Below are positions 40,971 through 47,722 of a stretch of DNA of 47,722 nucleotides, piece by piece. How positions within the stretch are numbered: the first letter of the stretch is position 1; every line of letters starts with the position of its first letter. This DNA comes from VRUE01 sp036376915 (GTDB lineage Bacteria > Actinomycetota > Thermoleophilia > Solirubrobacterales > 70-9). The stretch spans positions 1 to 47,722 of the forward strand of contig DASUZK010000070.1 in NCBI GenBank assembly GCA_036376915.1, read 5' to 3'. Below the pieces are notes generated by a model. That model searched no databases and was not told the DNA's origin. It saw only the letters and a list, made by a program, of their open reading frames with translations. The position numbers were made by a program, and so were the translations under genes.

Positions 40971-41522
40971 CTACTCGGCCTCCTCGACCAGCTCCAGCTC
41001 GACCGCGATCGAGACCTCGTAGTCGAGAACCTCGCCGCCGCTGGGCAGCTCGGCGTTCCAGTCGAGCCCGAAGCTGCGCCGGTCTACCGCCGCCGCCAGC
41101 GAGAGCCCGAGCCGGGCGTTGCCCGCGAGGTCCGCGCCGATCTGGCCGAACCTGCCGCCCGCCTCGACCTCGTGCGTGTTGCCGCGGATCTCGAGCTCTC
41201 CGCGCAGTCGCACCGAGCCGTCGTCCTCGACCTCCAGCGAGCTGGACTCGAAGCGCAACGTCGGGTGCCGCTCGGCGTCGAAGAACTCAGGGGAGAGCAG
41301 GTGGCCCTTCAGCTGCTCCTCCTCGACGCGGATGCTGCCGACGTCGACGGTGCCCTCCAGCTGCGGTGCGGCGCCACCGCTGAGCTTGGCCTCGTAGGAG
41401 TCGAAGCCGCTGCGGAAAGTCGCCACGCCGTTGTGGACGACCGAGAACGCGACCGACGAGTGGACCGGGTCCACCGCATACGTGCCTGCCGGGATCTGCT
41501 GCTTGACGGTCTGAGTGCTCAT
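40971..41522 (-). CDS. YceI family protein
   Basis: 183 aa. The YceI lipocalin-like barrel is recognised by GTYAVDPVHSSVAFSVVH at the start, FRSGFDSYEAKL, HLLSPEFFDAERHPTLRFES and RGELEIRGNTHEVE. The family binds isoprenoid or amide lipids. There is no signal peptide, so this copy is cytoplasmic. An AGGAGGAGG ribosome site lies before the ATG. It is transcribed with the FMN reductase and divergent from a MarR gene that probably represses both. Confidence 0.95.
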   Translation of the reverse strand: MSTQTVKQQIPAGTYAVDPVHSSVAFSVVHNGVATFRSGFDSYEAKLSGGAAPQLEGTVDVGSIRVEEEQLKGHLLSPEFFDAERHPTLRFESSSLEVEDDGSVRLRGELEIRGNTHEVEAGGRFGQIGADLAGNARLGLSLAAAVDRRSFGLDWNAELPSGGEVLDYEVSIAVELELVEEAE

Positions 41523-41546
41523 GGCCTCCTCCTGTTCGTTGTCAGA

Positions 41547-41603
41547 TCAATAGTTGTTACAGAAACAATCTTAGCAGAAAAGCTTGTCAATACAACTATT
41601 GTC
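41547..41603. promoter_or_regulatory. putative MarR operators in divergent region
   Basis: This AT-rich patch in the yceI/marR gap holds related dyads: TTGTTACAGAAACAA (41554-41568), and the arms CAATAGTTGT and ACAACTATTG facing each other at 41548-41557 and 41592-41601. Such paired dyads are typical MarR-type operators overlapping both promoters. Confidence 0.65.
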
Positions 41604-41633
41604 AGGGCAACGGTTTTCTGCGATGATCGATGT

Positions 41634-42107
41634 GTGAGCGCACAGGCGACAGCGGCGAAGCCGGCAAAGACGTCCCACGGCGAGGCCTGGGGCGCGCTGA
41701 CCCGAACGCACGCGGCGATCACGGGCCGACTGCAGGAAGCTCTCGCCGCCGCCGACTTTCCGCCGCTGCCCTGGTACGAGGTGCTGGCGACCGTCGCCGA
41801 GGCGCCCGAGGAACGGATGAAGATGGGCGATCTCGCCGAGGCGCTGGTGATCACCCGGGGCGGGTTGACCAAGCTGGTCGACCGCCTGGTCAAAGCGGGC
41901 CTTCTGGAGCGGACCTTCTGCGAGACCGATCGCCGCGTCAGCTATGCGACGCTGCTGCCTGCTGGCCGCGCCCTGCTCGACGAGATGCGCCCGGTCGTCG
42001 TCGCCGAGCTCAAGGTCGCCTTCGCGGCGAAGCTCAGCTCTACCGAGGCAGACGCCCTGCGCGAAACCCTGGAGCGCGTCCGGATCTCAGCTTGCCGCGC
42101 TGAGTGA
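41634..42107 (+). CDS. MarR family transcriptional regulator
   Basis: 157 aa from GTG 41634. The winged helix is seen in MKMGDLAEALVITRGGLTKLVDRLVKAGLLER and the wing TFCETDRRVSYATLLPAG. A conserved LPWYEVLATVAEAPE precedes it. It lies opposite the yceI/FMN-reductase operon with operator-like dyads between them, so autoregulation plus control of that operon in response to redox-active compounds is likely. Its last 21 bp overlap the convergent siroheme gene. Confidence 0.94.
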   Translation: MSAQATAAKPAKTSHGEAWGALTRTHAAITGRLQEALAAADFPPLPWYEVLATVAEAPEERMKMGDLAEALVITRGGLTKLVDRLVKAGLLERTFCETDRRVSYATLLPAGRALLDEMRPVVVAELKVAFAAKLSSTEADALRETLERVRISACRAE

Positions 42108-42842
42108 GGCAGCCGCCCGCTCCTTGGCGGCCTCGATCAGGGCCAGCAGCTCAATGTCGCGATCCTCGCGGATGAGGACGACCGGGTCGGGGTCGCCGTT
42201 GACGATCCCCTCGAAGAACTCCTTGCGGTCCTGGTAGGTGGGCAGCGTGCCCTTGGCCCAGCCACGGGCGTCGTTGAGGACCACGGCGAGGCGGGCGTAC
42301 TCCTCGCCGAACAGCTCGGAGATCTCGCGCTTCATCCGCTTCGCCAAGGCGGGGGAGGCGCCGGCGGTGGAGATCGCGATCGCCAGCGGCCCGGTGCGCA
42401 CGATCGCCGGCAGGATGAAGTTGCACAGCGGCGGCACGTCGACGACGTTGACCAGCATCGCCCGCTTCTCGGCGTCGTCGAAGACGCCGATGTTGACCTC
42501 GGTGTCGTCGGTCGCGGCGATCGCCATGAAGACGCCCTCGAGGTCGCCGGCCCCGGCGTAGGTCCGCTTCTCCCACGCGATCGACCCCTCCGCCGCCAGG
42601 CTCTCCAGCTCCGGATGGGCGACCGGCGCGATCAGGGTCACGTCGGCGTCGCAGGCGAGCAGGCCCTCGACCTTCTCCAGCCCGATATCGCCCCCTCCGA
42701 CCACCAGGCAGCGTCGCCCCTTCAGCTTCAGGCAGGCGATGTAGAAGGGGGTCTCCAGCATGTCGCGAACGCACGACTGGTCGCAGATCCCCTTGCGGAG
42801 CTGGCAGACGCACTCCTTGCCGGCATAGGCCTGGGCGGGCAT
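42087..42842 (-). CDS. precorrin-2 dehydrogenase/ferrochelatase (CysG N-domain-like)
   Basis: 251 aa. The Rossmann motif VVGGGDIGLEKVEGLL, TLIAPVAHPEL, AIAATDDTEVN and the STAGASPALAKRMKREI segment identify the siroheme-synthase N-terminal family, which oxidises precorrin-2 to sirohydrochlorin and inserts iron. An N-terminal extension before the usual start (MLETPFYIACL) contains four cysteines in ECVCQLRKGICDQSC and may bind a metal or Fe-S cluster; a start at 42761 would exclude it. A dispersed palindrome precedes the gene. The product could feed siroheme-dependent sulfite/nitrite reductase. Confidence 0.92.
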   Translation of the reverse strand: MPAQAYAGKECVCQLRKGICDQSCVRDMLETPFYIACLKLKGRRCLVVGGGDIGLEKVEGLLACDADVTLIAPVAHPELESLAAEGSIAWEKRTYAGAGDLEGVFMAIAATDDTEVNIGVFDDAEKRAMLVNVVDVPPLCNFILPAIVRTGPLAIAISTAGASPALAKRMKREISELFGEEYARLAVVLNDARGWAKGTLPTYQDRKEFFEGIVNGDPDPVVLIREDRDIELLALIEAAKERAAASLSAAS

Positions 42843-42873
42843 TCCCAAAGCCTAGTGATCGACGGAAAAATGC

Positions 42874-42924
42874 CCAGGTGCAACGTTTTATGGCTCTGGG
42901 GGAGCCGTAAAACGTTGCACCTGG
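42874..42924. repeat. dispersed palindrome family 1, copy 3
   Basis: Arms 42874-42896 and 42902-42924 (CCAGGTGCAACGTTTTATGG.. / ..CCGTAAAACGTTGCACCTGG) pair over 23 bp with one G-U, around a 5-nt loop. It lies 12 bp after the epimerase stop and 31 bp before the siroheme gene's ATG, so it may end epimerase transcription. Confidence 0.9.
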
Positions 42925-42936
42925 TGGGGTGCAGGG

Positions 42937-43869
42937 TCAGATGGAGTCGAGCGTGAGGCGGAGGCCGTCCTCGAGGCGGGTCTGCGCCTGCCAGCCCAGC
43001 TCGCGCTCGGCGCGCGACGGGTCGATCGAGATCCGCTGTACCTCGCCGGGGCGAGGCGGGGCCAGCTCGGGCTCGAAGCTCTCGACACCACCGAGCTCGC
43101 CGAGCAGGCGAACCAGCTCCAGCACGTCAGTCTCGACCCCCGTGCCGATGTTGACCGGGCCGGTGGCATCGGACCCCGCCGCGGCCAGCGCCGCCGTCAC
43201 GACGTCGCCCACATATATGTAGTCGCGGGTCTGCCTGCCGTCGCCGAAGACCGTCGGCCGCTCGCCTGCCCGCAGCTTCCCGCAGAAGATCGCGATCACA
43301 CCCGCCTCGCCGAGCGGGTCCTGGCGCGGGCCGTAGACGTTGCCCAGGCGCAGCGGAATCGTGGAGAGGCCGTAGAGGCGTTCGTAGAGCGACAGGTAGC
43401 CCTCGCCGGCGAACTTGCTCTGGCCGTAGGGAGCCTCCGGCGCCAGCGGCGCACTCTCGCCGAGCGGCAGCGCCTGCCCGTCGCCCTCACCGTAGATCGC
43501 GCCCCCGGTCGAGGCGAAGACGACCCGGCGGGCACCGCCCGCCCGCGCCGCCTCGAGCACGTTGGCGGTGCCGCCGACGTTGATCGAGGCGTCGAAGGCC
43601 GGATCGGCGACCGACTTCCGCACGTCGATCTGCGCCCCCAGGTGGAAGACGACCTCGGGCTTGCGCTCGGCCGCGACGCGCTCGACCGCGGCCCTGTCCC
43701 GTATGTCCGCCTCGACCAGCTCGGCGCCCGCCGCCAGCGCGCCCGCGAGGTTCTCCCGCCGCCCGGTCGAGAGGTCGTCGACGACCGTCACTTCCTCGCC
43801 CCGCGCCAGCAGCGCGTCGACCAGGTTGGAGCCGATGAAGCCCGCGCCGCCAGTGACCAAGGTCTGCAT
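42937..43869 (-). CDS. NAD-dependent sugar-nucleotide epimerase/dehydratase
   Basis: 310 aa extended SDR. TGGAGFIGSNLVDALL binds NAD, FHLGAQIDVRKSV follows, the catalytic Ser is in ASTGGAIYG, and YGQSK is the YxxxK site. RLGNVYGPRQDP and RDYIYVGDVV are typical of the GalE/RfbB-like group that epimerises or dehydrates UDP- or dTDP-sugars. The exact substrate is open. It is divergent from topA with 78 bp between starts. Confidence 0.94.
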   Translation of the reverse strand: MQTLVTGGAGFIGSNLVDALLARGEEVTVVDDLSTGRRENLAGALAAGAELVEADIRDRAAVERVAAERKPEVVFHLGAQIDVRKSVADPAFDASINVGGTANVLEAARAGGARRVVFASTGGAIYGEGDGQALPLGESAPLAPEAPYGQSKFAGEGYLSLYERLYGLSTIPLRLGNVYGPRQDPLGEAGVIAIFCGKLRAGERPTVFGDGRQTRDYIYVGDVVTAALAAAGSDATGPVNIGTGVETDVLELVRLLGELGGVESFEPELAPPRPGEVQRISIDPSRAERELGWQAQTRLEDGLRLTLDSI

Positions 43870-43874
43870 CCGGT

Positions 43875-43897
43875 CGCCGATCCTAGAAGGATCGGCG
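43875..43897. repeat. small hairpin in epimerase/topA divergent region
   Basis: CGCCGATCC-TAGAA-GGATCGGCG, a perfect 9-bp stem with a 5-nt loop, 6 bp upstream of the epimerase ATG and 50 bp before topA. It could be an operator or part of a leader; no regulator is known. Confidence 0.5.
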
Positions 43898-43947
43898 CAT
43901 GGCGGCCCGCCGGTCCGGCCGAGCGCCCCTGCTACCCTCGCCGCCCC

Positions 43948-46227
43948 ATGCGGCTGATCGTCACCGAGAAGAACAACAGCGCGGAGAAGATCGCGACCTT
44001 CCTCAGCAAGGGGAGCGCGACCAGCGACAAAACCTTCAAAGTCCCGTACTACACCTGGAGCGACGCCGACGGCGACCACAGGACGATCGGGCTGAAGGGG
44101 CATGTGCTCGGCCCGGCCTTCCCCGAGGGCTACTCGAACTGGCAGAAGACCGACCTGCACGACCTGATCGACGCCGAGCTGATCAAGGAGCCGACCGACA
44201 AAAACGTCGTCAAGGCGATCCGCAAAGTCGCCAAGGAAGCCGACGAGCTGGTGATCGCGACCGACTTCGACCGCGAGGGCGAGCTGATCGGGCTCGAGGC
44301 GCTGGAGGAGATGCTCGACGCCAACCCGGACCTGGGCTCGCGCGAGGAAACCAAGGCCGGCACGCTGCGGATCCAGCGCGCCCGCTACTCGGCCCTGACC
44401 AAGGAAGAGATCGAGCGCGCCTTCGGAGAGCTCGACGAGCTCTCCTATCCGCTCGCCAACGCCGGTGCCGCGCGCCAGGACATCGACCTGCTCTGGGGCG
44501 CGACGCTGACCCGCGCGGTCTCGCTCAGCACCCGCCGCTTCGGCTCCAACTTCCTCTCGGTCGGCCGCGTGCAGAGCCCGACCCTGGGCCTGATCGTCGA
44601 GCGCGAGATGGAGCGCCGCGCCCACGTCCCCAAGCCCTTCTGGGAACTGTTCGCCAAGTTCCAGCACCCAGACGGCAGCTTCGAGGCCCACCACGAGACC
44701 GACAAGTTCTGGGAGAAGGCCGAGGCCGACGCGGCCCTCGCCGGCACCGCCGGCCCGGGCACCGTCAAGTCGGTGACCGCCCGCAAGAACACCCGCAAGC
44801 CGCCGACGCCCTACAACACGACCGCCTTCACCACCGACGCCTCCAGCCGCCTCGGCATCACCCCCGCGAGCGCGATGCGGCTCGCCGAGGACCTCTACAT
44901 GGACGGCTTCATCTCCTACCCACGCACCGACAACACGGTCTACCCGGTCTCGCTGCCGCTGCGCGAGCTGGTCTCCTCGCTGGTGCGAATCAAGGAGTTC
45001 TCCGCCGCCTCCGGCCTGCTCGACGGCGAGCTGACCCCGACCCGCGGCAAAAAAGAGACCACCGACCACCCGCCGATCTACCCGACCCAGGCGATCCACC
45101 CCAACGCCCTCGGCGACGGGCCCAAGAAGCGCGTCTACGAACTCGTCGTGCGCCGCTTCCTCGCCACCTTCAGCCCGCCGATGATCACCGAGTCCACGCG
45201 CGCCGACATCGAGGCCGGCTCGCAGACCTACTTCGTTCGCGGCTCGGTCGTCGTCGACCCCGGCTTCGCCGGCATCTACACCTACGCCCGCTCCTCCGAC
45301 GAGGAGATCCCGGCGCTGGCCGAGGGACAGAGCCTCGACCTCGACGGCGATCCGTGGGTCCTCGACAAGGAGACCCAGCCGCCCTCGCGCATCTCCCAGG
45401 CGAAGCTGGTCGAGATGATGGAGGAGCGCGGCCTCGGTACCAAGGCCACCCGCGCCGACATCATCAAGAAGCTCTTCGACCGCGGCTACGTCTACGGCAA
45501 CCCGCCGATCCCCTCGGAGACGGGCATCGCGATGTACGAGGCGTTCAAGAAATACGTGCCGGCGATGGCGACCCCGGAGATGACCGCGCAGCTCGAGTCC
45601 GAGATGGACCAGATCGCCGCCGGCGAGATGACCAAGGACGGCGTTGTCGGCGACAGCCGCGAGCTGCTGCACAAGACCTGGACCGAAATCGACGAGAGCC
45701 GTGAAGACCTAGCGAAAGTCGTCTGGAAGGGAATGGACGAGGACCGCATCCTCGGCCCCTGCAAGGTCTGCGAAGAGGCCGGTCGCACCAAGGAGGACGG
45801 CTCGCCCAACATGCTGCGCGTGATCCGGGCGAAAAAATCGGGCAAACGCTTCGTCGGCTGCAGCGGCTGGACCCTGGACGACCCGGAGTCCTGCGACCAG
45901 ACCTTCCCGTTGCCCCAGCGCGGCGACGTCTTCAAGCTCGAGGAACGCTGCTCGGTCTGCGGCGAGACGCCGCGGCTGAAAGTCCAGCCCTTCCGCGGGC
46001 GGCCCTGGAACCTCTGCCTCAACGACGACTGCGAGTCGATGCAGGAGATGAAGAAACGCCGCGCCGAGCGCGAAGCGGCGAAAGCGGCAAAAGAAGCGAT
46101 GGCCGAGAAGCCGCTGCCCGAGGGCGACGAGGACAAAGCGCCGGCGAAAAAGAAAAAAGCGAAAGTCGCGAGCAAAGCCGACACCGCCACCCGCGGTCGC
46201 AAACGCGCCAAAGCCGCGGCCAAATGA
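43948..46227 (+). CDS. topA: DNA topoisomerase I, type IA (archaeal/Topo III-like)
   Basis: 759 aa, ATG 43948. TOPRIM catalytic acids are in IATDFDREGELIG (D106, D108, E110), the active-site tyrosine is Y324 in GFISYPRTDNT, and zinc-finger cysteine pairs follow (CKVCEEAG, CSVCGETP). A Lys/Ala-rich tail (APAKKKKAKVASK) ends the protein. It relaxes negative supercoils. Standard bacterial TopA reads DPDREGEAIAWH at the acid motif; this DFDREGELIG form is more like archaeal TopA and Topo III, which suggests an ancient transfer. It heads a topA-tmk-holB series. Confidence 0.95.
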   Translation: MRLIVTEKNNSAEKIATFLSKGSATSDKTFKVPYYTWSDADGDHRTIGLKGHVLGPAFPEGYSNWQKTDLHDLIDAELIKEPTDKNVVKAIRKVAKEADELVIATDFDREGELIGLEALEEMLDANPDLGSREETKAGTLRIQRARYSALTKEEIERAFGELDELSYPLANAGAARQDIDLLWGATLTRAVSLSTRRFGSNFLSVGRVQSPTLGLIVEREMERRAHVPKPFWELFAKFQHPDGSFEAHHETDKFWEKAEADAALAGTAGPGTVKSVTARKNTRKPPTPYNTTAFTTDASSRLGITPASAMRLAEDLYMDGFISYPRTDNTVYPVSLPLRELVSSLVRIKEFSAASGLLDGELTPTRGKKETTDHPPIYPTQAIHPNALGDGPKKRVYELVVRRFLATFSPPMITESTRADIEAGSQTYFVRGSVVVDPGFAGIYTYARSSDEEIPALAEGQSLDLDGDPWVLDKETQPPSRISQAKLVEMMEERGLGTKATRADIIKKLFDRGYVYGNPPIPSETGIAMYEAFKKYVPAMATPEMTAQLESEMDQIAAGEMTKDGVVGDSRELLHKTWTEIDESREDLAKVVWKGMDEDRILGPCKVCEEAGRTKEDGSPNMLRVIRAKKSGKRFVGCSGWTLDDPESCDQTFPLPQRGDVFKLEERCSVCGETPRLKVQPFRGRPWNLCLNDDCESMQEMKKRRAEREAAKAAKEAMAEKPLPEGDEDKAPAKKKKAKVASKADTATRGRKRAKAAAK

Positions 46228-46230
46228 TCC

Positions 46231-46277
46231 TTCCGGTGCGCTTTTCCCCCGTATATCGGGGATAAGGACCACCGGAA
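46231..46277. repeat. dispersed palindrome family 2, copy B
   Basis: Arms TTCCGGTG...CTTTTCCCCC and GGGGATAAG...CACCGGAA around GTATATC, starting 3 bp after the topA stop and ending 11 bp before the tmk start. It is closely related to the copy at 32392, which lies in the opposite orientation relative to the preceding gene. Confidence 0.85.
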
Positions 46278-46288
46278 CGGGAGTTGAC

Positions 46289-46876
46289 GTGTTCATTTCG
46301 CTGGAGGGCATCGACGGCTCAGGCAAGTCGACGCAGGCGAAGATGCTGGCCGAGGCGCTCGGCCCGGAGACGCTGCTGATTCGCGAGCCGGGGGGGACCG
46401 AGGCGGCGGAGCGGATCCGCGGCCTGCTCGCCGACCCCTCGCTTGAGCTCGACCCCTTCGCCGAGCTGCTGCTCTTCCTCGCGGCCCGCGCCGACCTCAC
46501 GGCGCGGGTGATCCGGCCGGCACTCGAGGCGGGCCGTGACGTGGTCGCCGACCGCTTCGCCGACTCCAGCGTCGCCTACCAGGGCGCCGCCCGAGGCCTC
46601 GGCGTCGGCGAGGTGATCTCGCTCAGCGACAACGCCAGCGACGGCCTCTGGCCCGACGTGACGGTGCTGTTGCGCATCGATCCCGAGGCCGGCCTCGCCC
46701 GCGCCGAGGGCGAGGACCGCTTCGAGTCCGAGGGCCTGGAGCTGCAGCGGGCTGTGGCCGAGGCCTACGAGGAGATCGCCAAGATCGCCTCCGACCGCGT
46801 CGTCGTCGTCGATGCGGACGGCGTCGTCGAGGAGGTGCACGCGCGGGTGCTGGAGGCGGTTCGGTCGCACGGGTGA
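46289..46876 (+). CDS. tmk: thymidylate kinase
   Basis: 195 aa, GTG start with GGGAG before it. P-loop EGIDGSGKSTQ, the DR(Y/F)-type motif VADRFADSSVAYQG and the LID-region RAEGEDRFE are present. It phosphorylates dTMP to dTDP. It sits between topA and holB; tmk-holB linkage is common in bacteria and supports both calls. The gene is flanked on both sides by palindromes. Confidence 0.96.
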   Translation: MFISLEGIDGSGKSTQAKMLAEALGPETLLIREPGGTEAAERIRGLLADPSLELDPFAELLLFLAARADLTARVIRPALEAGRDVVADRFADSSVAYQGAARGLGVGEVISLSDNASDGLWPDVTVLLRIDPEAGLARAEGEDRFESEGLELQRAVAEAYEEIAKIASDRVVVVDADGVVEEVHARVLEAVRSHG

Positions 46877-46892
46877 GGACACGACGTGCTGG

Positions 46893-46980
46893 CCGCGGGT
46901 CCTGTCGTGGGGGTAGGGGGGCGCTGCGGGCGGGCGCACGGCGCCCGTCCTCGACCCCCCTACCCCCACGCCACCCGCGG
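46893..46980. repeat. nested GC-rich palindrome between tmk and holB
   Basis: Outer arms CCGCGGGT (46893-46900)/ACCCGCGG (46973-46980), middle arms CGTGGGGGTAGGGGGG (46906-46921) and complement (46955-46970), inner hairpin CGGGCGC-ACG-GCGCCCG (46931-46947). It fills most of the gap between tmk and holB. The long G-runs may also form other structures. No gene is seen here. Confidence 0.85.
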
Positions 46981-47003
46981 AGAGACGGGGTTAGGCTCAG
47001 TCC

Positions 47004-47722
47004 GTGACGTCGGCTGCCCTCCAGCAGAGCACCGAGCACCAGCTGCGGGCGCGGGTGGCGCTGACGGCGGCGCTTGAGAGCGGGCCGAGCCATGCTTATC
47101 TGTTCCGCGGGCCGCGCGGCTCTGGGAAGAGCTTGGTTGCGCGGGCGTTTGCGGCGGAGCTGTTGGCTGCTGTGGCCGCCGACCCTGACGACGCGCGGCG
47201 GCGGGCGATGCTCGATCCGTCGCCCCATCCCGACCTGGTCTGGCTCCGGCCTCCAGGCGCCCAGCACATGGTCGAGGAAGTGCGGGAGAAGGTGATCCGC
47301 GCGTCCTCCTACAAGCCTTTCGAAGCCGAGAAGCGTGTCTTCGTGATCGAGGCGGCAGAGCAGATGCGCGACGAGAGCCAGAACGCCTTGCTCAAGACCT
47401 TGGAGGAGCCTCCCGACTTCGTCCACCTGATCCTCCTCACCGCCGAACCGGCCCAGCTCCTCGAAACGATCTCGTCCCGCTGCCAGCCGATCGACTTCGC
47501 CCCGCTCCCCCCGGAAGCCGTAGAAGCTCAGCTTTCCGGTGCGGGCTCGCCCGACGAGCTCGCCGCAGCGGCCCGCCTCTCCGCTGGTGACTTGGCTAGA
47601 GCCCGCTTCCTACTCTCTGAATCGGGCAAGACGCTCCGTGCTGCGGCGCTGGAATTGAGCAGGGCCGTCGGGGGGGACTCGCCGGACACTCAGCGCGCGA
47701 GCGCGTCCGCCGAGTCCCCCCC
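47004..47722 (+). CDS. holB: DNA polymerase III delta' subunit (partial)
   Basis: At least 239 codons from GTG 47004; the gene runs off the window. AAA+ clamp-loader features: SHAYLFRGPRGSGKS (Walker A 36-43), FVIEAAEQMRDESQNALLKTLEEPP (Walker B and sensor region, in parts) and the SRC motif in ISSRCQPIDF. The four zinc cysteines of E. coli delta' are absent. It belongs to the replisome clamp loader. The last 50 bases of the visible frame form a strong inverted repeat, so the C-terminal part of the reading is uncertain. Confidence 0.93.
   Translation, partial: MTSAALQQSTEHQLRARVALTAALESGPSHAYLFRGPRGSGKSLVARAFAAELLAAVAADPDDARRRAMLDPSPHPDLVWLRPPGAQHMVEEVREKVIRASSYKPFEAEKRVFVIEAAEQMRDESQNALLKTLEEPPDFVHLILLTAEPAQLLETISSRCQPIDFAPLPPEAVEAQLSGAGSPDELAAAARLSAGDLARARFLLSESGKTLRAAALELSRAVGGDSPDTQRASASAESP
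47670..47722. repeat. 18-bp inverted repeat at window end
   Basis: Arms GGGGGGGACTCGCCGGAC (47670-47687) and GTCCGCCGAGTCCCCCCC (47705-47722), one mismatch, 17-nt GC-rich loop. It lies in the open holB frame at the very end of the window. Confidence 0.8.

Overview
The window is GC-rich bacterial DNA, almost certainly from a high-GC actinobacterium. The gene mix fits the class Thermoleophilia (Solirubrobacterales-like): a cobalamin-dependent ribonucleotide reductase, an MpaB-type (DUF2236) oxygenase, MmyB-type regulators, Excalibur and other small secreted proteins, tandem secreted proteins of unknown function, and a type IA topoisomerase that looks more archaeal/Topo III-like than the usual bacterial TopA. 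The taxonomic placement is inferred; no rRNA is present. I find 50 protein genes or gene candidates, plus a 50-codon remnant, and two tRNAs (Val-UAC, Asp-GUC).

Layout. 1-2.1 kb: two SDR oxidoreductases and a small membrane protein (minus strand). 2.1-5.4 kb: tRNA-Val, a hotdog-like protein, and three tandem paralogous secreted proteins. 5.4-10.4 kb: MpaB-type oxygenase, a short FtsH-like protease, an MBL-fold hydrolase and a secreted HExxH metalloprotease. 10.45-17.3 kb: tRNA-Asp followed by an AT-richer island of three minus-strand genes, namely a type IIG-like methyltransferase with an N-terminal nuclease motif, a phospholipase D-fold nuclease candidate, and an OLD-family ATPase/TOPRIM nuclease. 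This is a candidate defence module and does not match Gabija, DISARM or BREX. 17.3-26 kb: MmyB-type regulator with a membrane partner, cupin/TetR divergent pair, GGDEF-EAL c-di-GMP enzyme, flavin reductase, cytochrome c lipoprotein, serS, LuxR-type response regulator, msrB and a thioesterase. 26-32.4 kb: MFS exporter, HAD-IIA phosphatase, MacB-like ABC exporter, and a CsoR/DUF4396 copper-type operon with a clear operator. 32.4-36.7 kb: HSL-type esterase, small secreted proteins, a cytochrome P450 and a nucleotidyltransferase pair resembling a toxin-antitoxin module. 36.7-42.8 kb: nrdJ, hemolysin III-family protein, NAD(P)H:FMN reductase, YceI/MarR divergent pair and a siroheme synthase N-domain protein. 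42.9-47.7 kb: sugar-nucleotide epimerase, topA, tmk and holB (cut by the window end).

Beyond genes, the intergenic DNA carries an unusual number of near-perfect inverted repeats. One family (arms AGGTGCAACGTTTTACGG / complement) occurs three times, another (arms beginning TTCCGGTG and ending CACCGGAA) twice. There are also three or four unique large GC-rich palindromes, including a 130-bp cloverleaf-like element with perfect 29-bp outer arms between the divergent msrB and thioesterase genes. These elements and the tRNA-adjacent three-gene island are the best candidates for something undescribed. Short overlaps (GTGA/ATGA) and abutting genes show many translationally coupled pairs. Start codons given here are often GTG or TTG and were chosen from domain boundaries and Shine-Dalgarno-like sequence where present.
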